Below, one piece after another: positions 46,766 to 55,788 of a stretch of 64,000 nucleotides of DNA. Source of the stretch: Rhodobacterales bacterium (lineage in GTDB: Bacteria > Pseudomonadota > Alphaproteobacteria > Rhizobiales > Stappiaceae); assembly GCA_008107755.1 (NCBI GenBank), contig VIRH01000089.1:62001-126000 (forward strand). The letters are read 5' to 3'. How positions within the stretch are numbered: position 1 is the stretch's first letter; each line of letters begins with the position of its first letter. A model generated the notes under the pieces. That model searched no databases. It saw only the letters and a program-made list of their open reading frames with translations, and was not told the DNA's origin. The position numbers and the translations under genes are program-made.

Positions 46766-48313
46766 ATGCCCGACAATTCCGGATTGAATTTCAAACCGAC
46801 ACGGCGCGCAGTCCTTGCGGGGATCGGCGCCGGTATGACCGCCATGGCCCTTCCGGGCCGTGTTTGGGCCGCGGAAGGCAAGACCTTGCGTTATGGCCTG
46901 TCCACCTATCCACCCAGCATCACACCGTGGAACAACACCGGCGCGTCGTCCAACTACGTCAAGCTCAGTCTTTATCGCGGCCTGATGGGTTACGATTCGG
47001 AGGCCAACCTCGTCCCGGAAGTCGCCGAGAGCTACGAGTGGACAGACCCGACCACCATCGTGTTCAAGCTGCGAGACAACGCCGTCTTTCACAATGGCGC
47101 ACCTGTCACTTCCGAAGATGTCATCTTCACGTTCGAATCCATCATCGCGGAGGATTCTTCCGCCTATCTGAAATCCTCCCTTCTCAACATCGTGAAGGTC
47201 GAGGCGGTAGACGAGAAGACAGTCAAGTTCACACTTACAGAACCCTCCGCCGTCTTCCTGAAGGAACTGGCAAACTATTGCGCCGGTCTGGTCTGGAAAG
47301 GCAGCACGCAGGACGATCCGATCGGATGCGGCCCCTTCACCAAGACGTCCGAAGAACGGGGCGTCTTCATCGAGGTGACGAGGTTCCCTGACTACTACAT
47401 CCAGGGCGAACCAACCTGCGAGAAGATCCGGTTCACCGCCTATGCGGACCAGAACCTGCGGTATGCGGCGCTGGAAACCGGTGACGTCGATGTCATCGAA
47501 TACCTGCCGTGGGCGCAGTTCGACACGGTCGAGCAATCGGATACCCTGAAGATCAGCTCAACCGTCAGCCCTTTCATGCTCGTGCTCTTCAATGTGGCGA
47601 ATGACGGTCCCTTCAAGGATCCCAAGGTCCGGCAGGCGGTCGGCTATGCCATACAGCGCCAGGACGTTGTCGACGCCGTCTTTGCCGGCAGAGGCGAACC
47701 GCTGACAGGTTTCCCGAACCCTCCTGGATCGCCCTACAAGCTTTCCGACGCATCGATCGAATATTCGTTTGATCCGGAAAGGGCCAAGAAACTGCTTGCG
47801 GAAGCCGGGTATCCGAACGGTTTCTCCTGCCGTCTGCTTGCAACGTCGACTTACGGCATGCACCAGGACACCGCCGCCATTGTTCAGGCTTATCTGCAGA
47901 TGATCGGCATCAACGCGACGCTCGATCTTCCGGACTGGGCGACCCGCGTGAAGAAAGGCAAGGAAGGCGACTACGACATCGCCGTGCACGGTCTGTCGGG
48001 CTACTACAACGATCCGAACGCCCTCTGGCCTCTGCTTCATTCCGGTCCTGCGAGTTACACCAGGTCATTCGGTTTCGAGTCTGCCCGCATCGACGAACTT
48101 CTCGAAAAGGGCCGCGCAACCATGGACGAAGCCAAGCGCGAGGAAGTCTACAAGGAACTTGCAAAGGCCTATTTCGAGGAAGTGCCGCAAGTGCCGATCA
48201 ACTGGCGTGCCCAGGCCCACGCAATGCAGAAACCCGTCAAGGGCTTCATGGCATTTCCGGGCTGGCTGAACTCGTCTTCGGCATATTCCTTTGACGTGAC
48301 AGAACTGTCCTGA
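46766..48313 (+). CDS. Family 5 extracellular solute-binding protein (dipeptide/oligopeptide ABC transporter)
   Basis: The 515-residue periplasmic protein has a twin-arginine-like signal (PTRRAVLAGIGAGMTAMALPGRVWA, cleavage near 34). A family 5 body follows: 'LRYGLSTYPPSITPWNN', 'LVPEVAESYEWTDPTTIVFKLRDNAVFHNGAPVTSEDVIFTFE', 'DPKVRQAVGYAIQRQDVV', and 'FDPERAKKLLAEAGYPNGFS'. It captures a peptide-like compound for the permease-ATPase genes that follow; the creatininase and GGT neighbours suggest an amide or gamma-glutamyl compound. It starts at ATG 46766, just after GGGGTGA. Confidence 0.94.
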   Translation: MPDNSGLNFKPTRRAVLAGIGAGMTAMALPGRVWAAEGKTLRYGLSTYPPSITPWNNTGASSNYVKLSLYRGLMGYDSEANLVPEVAESYEWTDPTTIVFKLRDNAVFHNGAPVTSEDVIFTFESIIAEDSSAYLKSSLLNIVKVEAVDEKTVKFTLTEPSAVFLKELANYCAGLVWKGSTQDDPIGCGPFTKTSEERGVFIEVTRFPDYYIQGEPTCEKIRFTAYADQNLRYAALETGDVDVIEYLPWAQFDTVEQSDTLKISSTVSPFMLVLFNVANDGPFKDPKVRQAVGYAIQRQDVVDAVFAGRGEPLTGFPNPPGSPYKLSDASIEYSFDPERAKKLLAEAGYPNGFSCRLLATSTYGMHQDTAAIVQAYLQMIGINATLDLPDWATRVKKGKEGDYDIAVHGLSGYYNDPNALWPLLHSGPASYTRSFGFESARIDELLEKGRATMDEAKREEVYKELAKAYFEEVPQVPINWRAQAHAMQKPVKGFMAFPGWLNSSSAYSFDVTELS

Positions 48314-48321
48314 CATCAGTC

Positions 48322-49272
48322 ATGTTACGTTTCGCCCTGAACAAGGGGCTGGCAGCACTTTTGATGCTGTGGGTCGTGGGAACCATCATTTTCTCGGTCC
48401 TGTTCATCATCCCCGGCGATCCGGCGGAGCTCTTGCTCACGTCGGACGGGGCGTCCGCCAGCCAGGAATCCATAGAGAACCTCCGCAAAGAGATGGGGCT
48501 CGACAAGCCCCTGATCACGCAATATCTGGAGTTTCTCGCGGGAGCGGCCCATTTCGATTTCGGGCAATCCCTGATCGATCACGTTCCGGTGGGCGAAACG
48601 ATCGCCCTCCGTCTTCCACGAACCATCGAGCTGATCCTTGCGGGCCTTTTTCTGGGTCTCGTTACCGGAATTCCATCAGGCACCTGGGCGGGGCTTCGCC
48701 CGGGCGGCTCGTTCGACCGTACGATCTCGGCAGCAAACGCCGTCCTGATCTCGGTGCCCGGTTTCGTGATAGGCACACTCTTCATCTATCTGTTCGCCCA
48801 GGTGCTGCACTGGCTTCCTGCCGGAGGTTACGTCAGCTTCACCTCCGATCCGCTGCTTCACCTCAAGTTGCTGGCGCTTCCCGCGATAACGGTCGGTCTG
48901 CATCTTTTCTCGATCATCTTCCGCATGACACGCGCAAGCGTTCTCGAAATGCGCACGCATGACTGGGTACGGACCGCCGTTGCCAAGGGGCTTCGCCGGA
49001 AACTGGTCGTTCGCCGCCACGTGGTGCGCAACGCTCTCGGACCCATCGTGACAGTGGTCGGATTGCAGATGGGCATCCTGCTTGGCTCCACGGTGCTGAT
49101 CGAGTTCATCTATAACTGGCCCGGATTGTCGGGGTATCTGGTCACCGCCGTTCAGCAGCGGGACTATCCGTCCGTCCGCGCAATCATTCTCGTGGTTTCG
49201 GCCCTGTTTATCCTGATCAATTTCATGGTCGAGATGATCTATTCGCTTCTTGATCCGAGGATACGCCTGTGA
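48322..49272 (+). CDS. Peptide-type ABC transporter permease, DppB-like
   Basis: The 316-residue permease has about six spans. The N-terminus reads 'LLMLWVVGTIIFSVLFIIPGDPAELLL' (usual DppB 'f...r.iPGDPa'), and the EAA-like loop is 'DWVRTAVAKGLRRKLVVRRHVVRNALGPIVTVVGLQMGILLGSTVLIE'. It ends '[36 protein letters not shown]'. It is the first membrane subunit of the importer. The gene starts 8 bases after the binding-protein stop and its end overlaps the next gene by 4 bases. Confidence 0.95.
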   Translation: MLRFALNKGLAALLMLWVVGTIIFSVLFIIPGDPAELLLTSDGASASQESIENLRKEMGLDKPLITQYLEFLAGAAHFDFGQSLIDHVPVGETIALRLPRTIELILAGLFLGLVTGIPSGTWAGLRPGGSFDRTISAANAVLISVPGFVIGTLFIYLFAQVLHWLPAGGYVSFTSDPLLHLKLLALPAITVGLHLFSIIFRMTRASVLEMRTHDWVRTAVAKGLRRKLVVRRHVVRNALGPIVTVVGLQMGILLGSTVLIEFIYNWPGLSGYLVTAVQQRDYPSVRAIILVVSALFILINFMVEMIYSLLDPRIRL

Positions 49273-51194
49273 TGCGATTTCCCCGTGTATCTTTCCCCCG
49301 CCGCATGATTCTGCCCAGTCTGCTTCTCGTTCTTCTGATCGGGTCCATGTTCGCGGCACCGCTTCTCACCTCGGCGGACCCGCTTCAAATCGCCATCTCG
49401 AAACGGCTTGCGGGGCCCTCCTGGGCACATCCCTTCGGTCAGGACGAGTTCGGCCGGGACCGGCTGGCGCGCGTGCTCTATGGCGGCCAGGTCTCCCTCT
49501 CCGTCGCCTTTCTGGCAAGCTTCATTGCGACGGCGATCGGCACGTTCATCGGGCTGGTTGGCGCCTATTTCCGCGGCCCGTTCGAATTCGTCGCCATGCG
49601 CGTTTCCGATGTGGTGCTGTTCTTTCCGCCAATCCTGTTGGCGCTTCTCGTGGTGACGATCTTCGGTCCGGGCGTTTACACGATGATCGCGGTCCTCGCG
49701 CTCCTCTATTTCCCGTCCTTTTCGCGCATCGCGTATTCCGAGACGTTGCGGGTCTCCTCGCTCGATTTCGTTGAAGCCTCTCGGGCCCTCGGCACGAAGC
49801 CGCGCCGGATCGTGTTTTCGACGGTCCTGCCGAATATTCTCGGAGCCATATCGGTGCAGTTCTCGCTGACCGCTGCTGCGACGATCACCGTGGAATCCGG
49901 CCTGTCCTTCCTCGGACTCGGGGTCGTTCCGCCCGCGCCTTCCTGGGGGCAGATGATCCGCGGCGCCCGGGCGATGATGGAGCAGGATCCGCTCGGTCTC
50001 TTCGTGCCCTGCGCTGCACTGTGCGTGACCATCTATTCCATCAATCTTTTCTGTGACCGGCTGCGCGACGTACTCGATCCCAAGGGACTCGAAGATGGCA
50101 AGGATTCGGTGTCTCCCACTGGCAAGAACGGCGCAGCACCTGCGGAACTGGCAGACGGAAACGCAGCCGAATTGCGCGGACTGACGCTTAGCCTGAGCCG
50201 TGGAAAGAAGGCTGAACCTGTCGACCTGGTGCGTGACATCACCCTGACATTACCGCGGAACCAGTGCACTGCCCTGGTCGGCGAAAGTGGTTCGGGCAAA
50301 TCCCTGACCTCTCTCGCCCTGATGGGCCTCCTGCCCTCGGCCATACGCCCTTCTAGCGGACATATCGCGATTGAACGCAAGTCGGGCGCGCCCGTGGATC
50401 TCGTATCCCTGGCGGCCAAAGAGGCCGAGAAAGTACGCGGCAACGACATCGCCATGATCTTTCAGGAACCTATGACCTCGCTAAACCCGGTTCTCAAGGT
50501 CGGTGCGCAAATGGTTGAAACTCTTCAGGCACACAGGAAGACGACATCGGACGAAGCGCGCAAGACCTGCGTCGCGGCCCTTGACCGTGTCGGCATTCCG
50601 GAGGCGGAACGGCGTTTCGAGAGTTATCCGCACGAACTCTCTGGCGGCATGCGCCAGCGTGTGATGATCGCCATGGCCCTTCTGTGCGAGCCCAAGGTGT
50701 TGATCGCAGATGAGCCGACCACCGCGCTTGACGTCACGATCCAGGCAGAGATCATTGATCTGCTGCGCGATCTGAGGGCGAACCAGGAGGCAGGCCTCAG
50801 CATGCTCTTCATCAGCCACAACCTCGGGATCGTCGCCGACATCGCTGACCGTGTGGTGGTGATGTATTCCGGCGAAATCGTCGAAGAGGGCCCCGCAGGC
50901 GACGTTCTGTCGGACCCTCATCATCCCTACACGAAGGCCTTGCTGGAAAGCATGCCATCGCTGCACGACGAGAAGCACTCCGCGCGCGGTGACAGGCTTG
51001 GCGCCATTGCCGGCACCCCGCCCCTGCCGCAAGCAAGACTGTCGGGCTGCGCGTTCCGGGACAGATGTCCGATCGCAAGGGACGCCTGCGCCGAAACGCA
51101 CCCTGATCTTTACCTTGCCGCCGACGCGACGCGCGCCGCCCGCTGCCTGTTCGCTCCCGATGCGGCGAATGCCCTCAAGGAGGCAGTGTCATGA
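49269..51194 (+). CDS. Fused peptide-type ABC permease (DppC-like) and ATPase (DppD-like)
   Basis: The 641 residues join two subunits that are usually separate. Residues 1-275 form the second permease: '[33 protein letters not shown]' (typical DppC 'HplGTD.lGRDvlsR'), '[22 protein letters not shown]', and '[20 protein letters not shown]'. After a short linker (about 275-300) comes an ATPase: Walker [10 protein letters not shown] (near 336), signature LSGGMRQR, Walker [13 protein letters not shown], His in '[20 protein letters not shown]'. The C-terminal oligopeptide-ATPase cysteine motif is present ([14 protein letters not shown]). There is no frameshift; the linker is read in one frame. It overlaps its neighbours by 4 bases on each side. 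Confidence 0.94.
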   Translation: MMRFPRVSFPRRMILPSLLLVLLIGSMFAAPLLTSADPLQIAISKRLAGPSWAHPFGQDEFGRDRLARVLYGGQVSLSVAFLASFIATAIGTFIGLVGAYFRGPFEFVAMRVSDVVLFFPPILLALLVVTIFGPGVYTMIAVLALLYFPSFSRIAYSETLRVSSLDFVEASRALGTKPRRIVFSTVLPNILGAISVQFSLTAAATITVESGLSFLGLGVVPPAPSWGQMIRGARAMMEQDPLGLFVPCAALCVTIYSINLFCDRLRDVLDPKGLEDGKDSVSPTGKNGAAPAELADGNAAELRGLTLSLSRGKKAEPVDLVRDITLTLPRNQCTALVGESGSGKSLTSLALMGLLPSAIRPSSGHIAIERKSGAPVDLVSLAAKEAEKVRGNDIAMIFQEPMTSLNPVLKVGAQMVETLQAHRKTTSDEARKTCVAALDRVGIPEAERRFESYPHELSGGMRQRVMIAMALLCEPKVLIADEPTTALDVTIQAEIIDLLRDLRANQEAGLSMLFISHNLGIVADIADRVVVMYSGEIVEEGPAGDVLSDPHHPYTKALLESMPSLHDEKHSARGDRLGAIAGTPPLPQARLSGCAFRDRCPIARDACAETHPDLYLAADATRAARCLFAPDAANALKEAVS

Positions 51195-52168
51195 GCCGAC
51201 CTTTGCTTGAAGTCGTCGGACTGACGAAGTCTTATCCGATCAGCGGAAAAGGATTTTTCCGAACCGGTCGCATACCGGTGCTCAGGGGGATCGATCTGAC
51301 GATCGCCCCCGGAGAGGTTCTCGGCCTGGTCGGAGAAAGCGGCTCCGGCAAGTCGACCCTGGGGAAAACGGTCCTGAAACTCGCGGAGCTCGATGCAGGT
51401 ACGGTCCGTTTCGATGGCCGGGATCTTGCCAGCCTGAGCAAGGAGCAGCTGCGCGCCGTCCGCAAGGACATGCAGATCATTTTCCAGGATCCCTATGCCA
51501 GCCTCGATCCGCGCAAAACCATCCGTGCCGTTCTGTCGGAAGCGCTCGACACGCACAAGCTTCACATGGGCGAGCGCCGCGAGCCGCGTCTGAAGGAACT
51601 GATGGAAATGGTCGGCCTCTCGCCGGAATTCCTCGGCCGGTTGCCGCACGAGTTTTCCGGCGGCCAGCGTCAGCGCGTCGGTATCGCCCGGGCAATTGCC
51701 GTTGAACCCAGGTTTATCGTCGCCGACGAAGCGGTTTCGGCGCTTGACGTATCCATTCAGGCGCAGGTGCTCAATCTATTGGCGGACCTGCGGCAGAAAA
51801 CCGGGATCTCGCTTCTCTTCATCAGTCACGACCTCTCTGTCGTACGCTTCATCTCTGACAGGGTGATGGTGCTTTACCTCGGCAGGGTGATGGAGATCGG
51901 TCCCGCAGATGACATCCATTTCAATCCCGCGCATCCCTACACGGCCGCGCTGGTGTCCGCCGAACCCGGTCTGACGCCAAAGCCTGGGCGCGTGCGTCTC
52001 TCCGGCGAGATCCCCTCGCCGGCAAATCCACCCTCCGGTTGCGTCTTCCGCACCCGTTGCCCCTACGCAATGGATGCCTGCGCCGCCGAGGTTCCGAAAC
52101 TGCGCCGTGTCGGGGAAGCCCGCTTCTCGGCCTGTATCCGCGATGACATACCAAATGGAGCTGAGTGA
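51191..52168 (+). CDS. Peptide-type ABC transporter ATPase, DppF-like
   Basis: The 325-residue ATPase has Walker [11 protein letters not shown], the Q loop 'MQIIFQDPYASLDPRKTIRAVLSEAL', signature FSGGQRQR, Walker B FIVADEAVSALD, switch His in 'LLFISHDLSVVRFISDRVMVLYLG'. It ends in the oligopeptide-transporter motif 'GCVFRTRCPYAMDACAAEVP', the C-terminal cysteine cluster of DppD/DppF (possible Fe-S site). It forms the ATPase heterodimer with the fused protein encoded just upstream. Its stop lies 2 bases before the ATG of the amidohydrolase gene. Confidence 0.95.
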   Translation: MSRPLLEVVGLTKSYPISGKGFFRTGRIPVLRGIDLTIAPGEVLGLVGESGSGKSTLGKTVLKLAELDAGTVRFDGRDLASLSKEQLRAVRKDMQIIFQDPYASLDPRKTIRAVLSEALDTHKLHMGERREPRLKELMEMVGLSPEFLGRLPHEFSGGQRQRVGIARAIAVEPRFIVADEAVSALDVSIQAQVLNLLADLRQKTGISLLFISHDLSVVRFISDRVMVLYLGRVMEIGPADDIHFNPAHPYTAALVSAEPGLTPKPGRVRLSGEIPSPANPPSGCVFRTRCPYAMDACAAEVPKLRRVGEARFSACIRDDIPNGAE

Positions 52169-52170
52169 TC

Positions 52171-52995
52171 ATGAGTTGGTCCGAAACTACGAAACTTAAA
52201 ATCGCCGAACTGACGAGCGAGGAATCGCGTCAGTTCCTGACCGACGAAGCCGTTGTTCTGGTTCCGCTCGGATCGATGGAAGATCAGGGAACCCATGCTC
52301 CGATGGGCGACTATCTCGGCGCAGAATGCGTTGCCCTCGACATCGCCCGCGGTGCGCGCGAATTCGGAATTCCGACGTTCGTCACACCGAGCATTCCCTT
52401 CGGCGGCGCCGACTACTTCGGCTCCACGCACGGCGGCATCGCGATGTCGCAAATCACCCTGGTCGCCCTCCTCGACGATATCTTCAAGTGCCTTACCCGG
52501 CACGGCATCAAGAAGATCATGCTGATCAACGGTCACGGCGGCAATGTCACTGCAATCACCGAGGTGACGCACCGCTGGCGCCAGACGACGGGCATATTCG
52601 TGCCGTCCATGTATCTCTGGCAGATCAGCTACGAGCTGTTGAAGGATATCCTGGGTCCCGAAGGCGCAGCGAAATCATCCGGTCATGGCGGCGACCCGCT
52701 GACGTCGATCGGTCTGCACTACTACCCGGAAATCCTGCGTCTGGATCTGCGTCAGAAACCGTCGACCGGCGGAAAGCTTCGCGGCGTGGATGTCGGCGGC
52801 ATCAACGCGATCAAGTATGACGGCGCGAAGATTCAGGCCCCTGTCGAGGCTCTCGAAGCAGCACCACATGGTGTCTGGGGCGGCGATCCGATCCATTCGA
52901 GTGCAGAGACTGGCCAGAAACTCAGCGCCCGCCTTGTCGAGATCGGCGCGGGTCTGATCCGGGACCACGTCTCCAAGGGATTTGAAGCGGCGTGA
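52171..52995 (+). CDS. Creatininase family amidohydrolase
   Basis: The 274-residue protein has the family's metal-binding pattern: 'VVLVPLGSMEDQGTHAPMGDYLGAE' (Glu, His, Asp as in the usual 'lPvGs.EqHGpHlPlgtD'), 'FGGADYFGSTHGGIAMS', then 'KIMLINGHGGNVTAI' (NGHGGN) and 'SSGHGGDPLTSIGLHYYPE'. Members hydrolyse cyclic or linear amides (creatinine, N-formyl or lactam compounds) with two divalent metals. It closes the ABC operon, so its substrate is probably what the importer brings in. The start may be ATG 52171 or the overlapping GTG 52165. Confidence 0.93.
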   Translation: MSWSETTKLKIAELTSEESRQFLTDEAVVLVPLGSMEDQGTHAPMGDYLGAECVALDIARGAREFGIPTFVTPSIPFGGADYFGSTHGGIAMSQITLVALLDDIFKCLTRHGIKKIMLINGHGGNVTAITEVTHRWRQTTGIFVPSMYLWQISYELLKDILGPEGAAKSSGHGGDPLTSIGLHYYPEILRLDLRQKPSTGGKLRGVDVGGINAIKYDGAKIQAPVEALEAAPHGVWGGDPIHSSAETGQKLSARLVEIGAGLIRDHVSKGFEAA

Positions 52996-53039
52996 CGCAT
53001 ACCGCTTTGCGAAACGATCTCTTCTGAAAAGAAAACTAT

Positions 53040-53072
53040 GAGGATGGTGCCTTCGGTTTTGGCTCCATCCTC
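53040..53072 (-). terminator. Hairpin at the end of the LysR gene, probable terminator
   Basis: Stem GAGGATGG-t-GCC / GGC-t-CCATCCTC (11 pairs, one T-T mismatch) with a 9-base loop. On the minus strand it is followed by CATAGTTTTC. It starts at the LysR stop and lies between convergent genes, so it may also slow transcription from the creatininase side. Confidence 0.6.
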
Positions 53073-53998
53073 TACGACGGTGTACCGCTCATGAACGTCA
53101 GAAATCGGGGATGCGCCTCGCACCACTCGCGCGCCGCCCGCTCCGCGATTTCATATATCTTCTGTACCTGAGCCTTGCGGGCACGGTTCAGATGCACGCA
53201 GCAGATGTTCAGCGGGGCAATGGGCTCGGTCGTCTCGATCAGAACCAGCTTGCCGTCGGCAATCTCGTCCTCCACCTGGGACAGGGAAACCGCGGAGATT
53301 CCGTAGCCCCGACGCATCATTTCACAGATGGTTGCCAGCGAGTTTCCAACGTGGCGCGCGTTCGGCCGCGCCCGGTTCTCGTGCAGCATCTTTGAAAGGG
53401 ACTGCATGATGGGGGAACTGGGCGGATAGAGAATGATCGGCAATTGCCGCAAGGTCTTCGTACTGAGAGGCTGCTCCAGATCTCGCAAAAGGTCCGGAGG
53501 ACCGACCCAGCCGACCTCGTACTGAACGGTGAAACTGTTCGGCACACGAGACAGATCCGCCTCGTCGGTCAGAAATGCCAGGTCCAGCACGCCGGCGCGC
53601 AACAGGCGCCGCAGATCCCTGTTGGACCCGGAATGAATATCGAGCAGCACATTCGGCGCCATTTCGGCCACCATGTCCCGCATGAGGCTCCCCCATGATG
53701 TCGTGACCATGCTGACCATCCCGACCGCCAGATGACGCTGGCGCCGCTCATCCAGGCGCGAGGTCATCGCCTCGTGCAGGTTTGCGAACATCTCCGCGTA
53801 TTCCGCAACCTGCTGACCATGCTCGGTCAGCCGGAAATGCTGTGTGTCCCGCTCGATCAACTGAACGTTGAGATCTTCCTCAAGTGCGTTGATCCGAGCT
53901 GAAACGGCAGGTTGCGTAAGAGAGAGCCGCTCCGCAACGCGGCGATAGCTGTGAAGCTGACATAGCCAGTAAAAGGCTTCCATCTGTTTGAAATTCAT
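53072..53998 (-). CDS. LysR family transcriptional regulator
   Basis: The 308 residues open with the LysR helix-turn-helix: 'MNFKQMEAFYWLCQLHSYRRVAERLSLTQPAVSARINALEEDLNVQLIERD'. A substrate-binding effector domain follows from about residue 90 ('LAVGMVSMVTTSWGSLMRDMVAEMAPNVLLDIHSG'). It is the last gene of the minus-strand group and follows a terminator at 54047-54089, so it has its own promoter. It may control the TRAP operon upstream or the ABC/creatininase operon that converges on it. Confidence 0.93.
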   Translation of the reverse strand: MNFKQMEAFYWLCQLHSYRRVAERLSLTQPAVSARINALEEDLNVQLIERDTQHFRLTEHGQQVAEYAEMFANLHEAMTSRLDERRQRHLAVGMVSMVTTSWGSLMRDMVAEMAPNVLLDIHSGSNRDLRRLLRAGVLDLAFLTDEADLSRVPNSFTVQYEVGWVGPPDLLRDLEQPLSTKTLRQLPIILYPPSSPIMQSLSKMLHENRARPNARHVGNSLATICEMMRRGYGISAVSLSQVEDEIADGKLVLIETTEPIAPLNICCVHLNRARKAQVQKIYEIAERAAREWCEAHPRFLTFMSGTPS

Positions 53999-54046
53999 GG
54001 CTATCCGTCGCTTTTTCGCGCACGTTAAGTCAGAGTTTCACAAATG

Positions 54047-54089
54047 AAAAGGCCGTGCTTTCCGCTGTCGTCGGGGAAGAACGGCCTTT
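54047..54089 (-). terminator. Rho-independent terminator after the TRAP operon
   Basis: Stem AAAGGCCGT / ACGGCCTTT (9 bp) extended inward by CTTTCC / GGGAAG (one wobble) past a G/A mismatch. On the minus strand it is followed by TTCATTTG after the A-rich arm. It lies 35 bases after the stop of the hydroxyacid dehydrogenase gene. Confidence 0.8.
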
Positions 54090-54123
54090 GCCCTCAGGAT
54101 GTGCACAAGGCTGCCGGATATGC

Positions 54124-55056
54124 TCAGTAACCGCGCACCGCGTCAGCCAGATCCTTGACCGTTCCTGTTTTCTCGAACGCCTCCAGATTCGCTGCGATGA
54201 TCCGGCTGCCGGTTCCCGAATCTATCCGGGAGGCAATATGCGGCGTTACCGTGATCGCCGGGTGTTTCCAGAACAGATGATCGGAAGGCAGCGGCTCGAC
54301 ATTGAAGACATCGAGCGTCGCCTGGGCGATCTGACCGCTATCGAGTGTAGAAAGCAGGTCTTCCTCGACAAGGTGCGGACCGCGGGCCGCATTGATGATG
54401 CAGGCTCCCTTCGGAAGCTTTGCAAAGGTATCAGCGTTCAGAACGCCTTTCGTTTCCTCCGTCAGCGGCAGAAGGTTCACCAGAATTTCGGTGCCTTCCA
54501 GAAAGGCATCGAAGTTCTCGGCGCCGAAATATCCCGTCACGCCATCGATCTCGCGCGGGCTACGCGCCCAGCCGACGGTCTGGAATCCGAGACCAGCCAG
54601 GGTCTGCGCGGCGACGCCGCCAAGGTTGCCCAGCCCCATTACGCCGACACGGCGCTGCGGTGCGGGCGGCACCTCGACTGCGTCCCACTCGGCCCGCGCT
54701 TGCGCGGCTGCCTGGTGGGGGCGGTTGCGGTGGTGCCGCAGCACATGCAGTGCCACATATTCTCGCATGAACTGGGTCAGATCCGCGCCCACTGTCCGAA
54801 TGATCGGCAGGTGCCGCGGAAGTTCTTCATCTGCAAGAACGTGATCGATTCCGGCACCGATCGAGACGACGGCCTTGAGGTTTGGAAACTTGGCAATATC
54901 GCCCGTTTGGGGACGCCAGACGACGGCGTATTGCACGGTTTCCGGATCATTCTCTTCCGTCAGGGCGTTGAAGGTCCAGTCCGGCAAAAGTGCCCGCATC
55001 CGTTCAAGCCAGCTGGCGACGACGGGTTCGGATGGCGTGTAGATTACGGCTTTCAA
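54124..55056 (-). CDS. 2-hydroxyacid dehydrogenase, GhrA (glyoxylate/hydroxypyruvate reductase A) type
   Basis: The 310 residues follow the GhrA branch: 'LKAVVSIGAGIDHVLADEELPRHLPIIRTVG', 'FMREYVALHVLRHHRN', NAD(P) site 'RRVGVMGLGNLGGVAAQTLAGLGFQTVGWARSP', 'LPKGACIINAARGPHLVEEDLLSTL' with the catalytic Arg, and 'VTPHIASRIDSGTGSRII' with His. It reduces glyoxylate or hydroxypyruvate, or oxidises a related hydroxyacid. The start is taken as TTG 55056 (AAGGA 7 bases upstream); the open frame extends to 55104 without family content. It is the last gene of the TRAP-RraA operon and is followed by a terminator. Confidence 0.92.
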   Translation of the reverse strand: MKAVIYTPSEPVVASWLERMRALLPDWTFNALTEENDPETVQYAVVWRPQTGDIAKFPNLKAVVSIGAGIDHVLADEELPRHLPIIRTVGADLTQFMREYVALHVLRHHRNRPHQAAAQARAEWDAVEVPPAPQRRVGVMGLGNLGGVAAQTLAGLGFQTVGWARSPREIDGVTGYFGAENFDAFLEGTEILVNLLPLTEETKGVLNADTFAKLPKGACIINAARGPHLVEEDLLSTLDSGQIAQATLDVFNVEPLPSDHLFWKHPAITVTPHIASRIDSGTGSRIIAANLEAFEKTGTVKDLADAVRGY

Positions 55057-55100
55057 AACGATGTCCTTGTTTAAACTTGAGTCCTGCGTGGAAAACGCGA

Positions 55101-55778
55101 TCAACCTTCGAGTTTCGCCTTTACCATAGCCGTTGCGCCGGACATCGCCCCGAGATGGGTTCCGTCGGAAACCTTCTGCTCGTTCACGGCGCCTTTCGCG
55201 GTCTTCTCTTCACCTACTGCGATAACTTCGTCCAGATCCTCGGGTGCAATGAAAAGCACGCCGCAATCGTCTGCAAGCACAGCGTAGCCCGGAAGAACCG
55301 CTGCGCCGCCAATGGAGACGGGCACGTTGAAGCCGCCGCCGGAATTGTAAAGGCGGGTGGTGACCGGCGAAGCGCCGCGCGACCACATCGGGAAAACCTG
55401 CTCTTCGATCTCAAGCGTATCCGTGTGCGGACCGTCGACACAGCCGCCTTCCAGCTTCATCATTGCGGCCATGCGGGTGACGCCACCGCCCCAGCAGGCG
55501 TACTTCCGGTCACCAAGACGGTCGACCGCCAGAAAATACCCCGGCCCAACCTGGCTCAGGCAATGGTGGAGCAGTGTGCTGTCGAGCCCCGGAATGGCAA
55601 GCGTGGCAACGGTCGCTGCAACGGTCTTTCCGCGCAGGACCGGTGAAATGGCAGGATCCGCAAAACCGAAATGGTAGAAATGGCCGATTGTCGCCGTCTC
55701 GAGCTTCGCCAACCGGTCCAGCTTTTCCTGCGGGATCTTGGCGGGCATCGGGTTGATCTTGTAGGTCATGTTGGACAT
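55101..55778 (-). CDS. RraA family protein (possible 4-hydroxy-4-methyl-2-oxoglutarate aldolase)
   Basis: The 225 residues match the RraA/HMG-aldolase fold: 'LETATIGHFYHFGFADPAISPVLRGKTVAATVATLAIPG', 'LAVDRLGDRKYACWGGGVTRMAAMMKLEGGCVDG', and 'GAAVLPGYAVLADDCGVLFIAPEDLDEVI'. Family members cleave 4-hydroxy-2-oxo acids to pyruvate and another keto acid, or inhibit RNase E (RraA proper). The alphaproteobacterial, operon-embedded form favours an enzyme. It lies 10 bases after dctM and 44 bases before the dehydrogenase, so the imported compound probably enters an aldol cleavage and a hydroxyacid step. Confidence 0.87.
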   Translation of the reverse strand: MSNMTYKINPMPAKIPQEKLDRLAKLETATIGHFYHFGFADPAISPVLRGKTVAATVATLAIPGLDSTLLHHCLSQVGPGYFLAVDRLGDRKYACWGGGVTRMAAMMKLEGGCVDGPHTDTLEIEEQVFPMWSRGASPVTTRLYNSGGGFNVPVSIGGAAVLPGYAVLADDCGVLFIAPEDLDEVIAVGEEKTAKGAVNEQKVSDGTHLGAMSGATAMVKAKLEG

Positions 55779-55788
55779 GTCAATTCTC

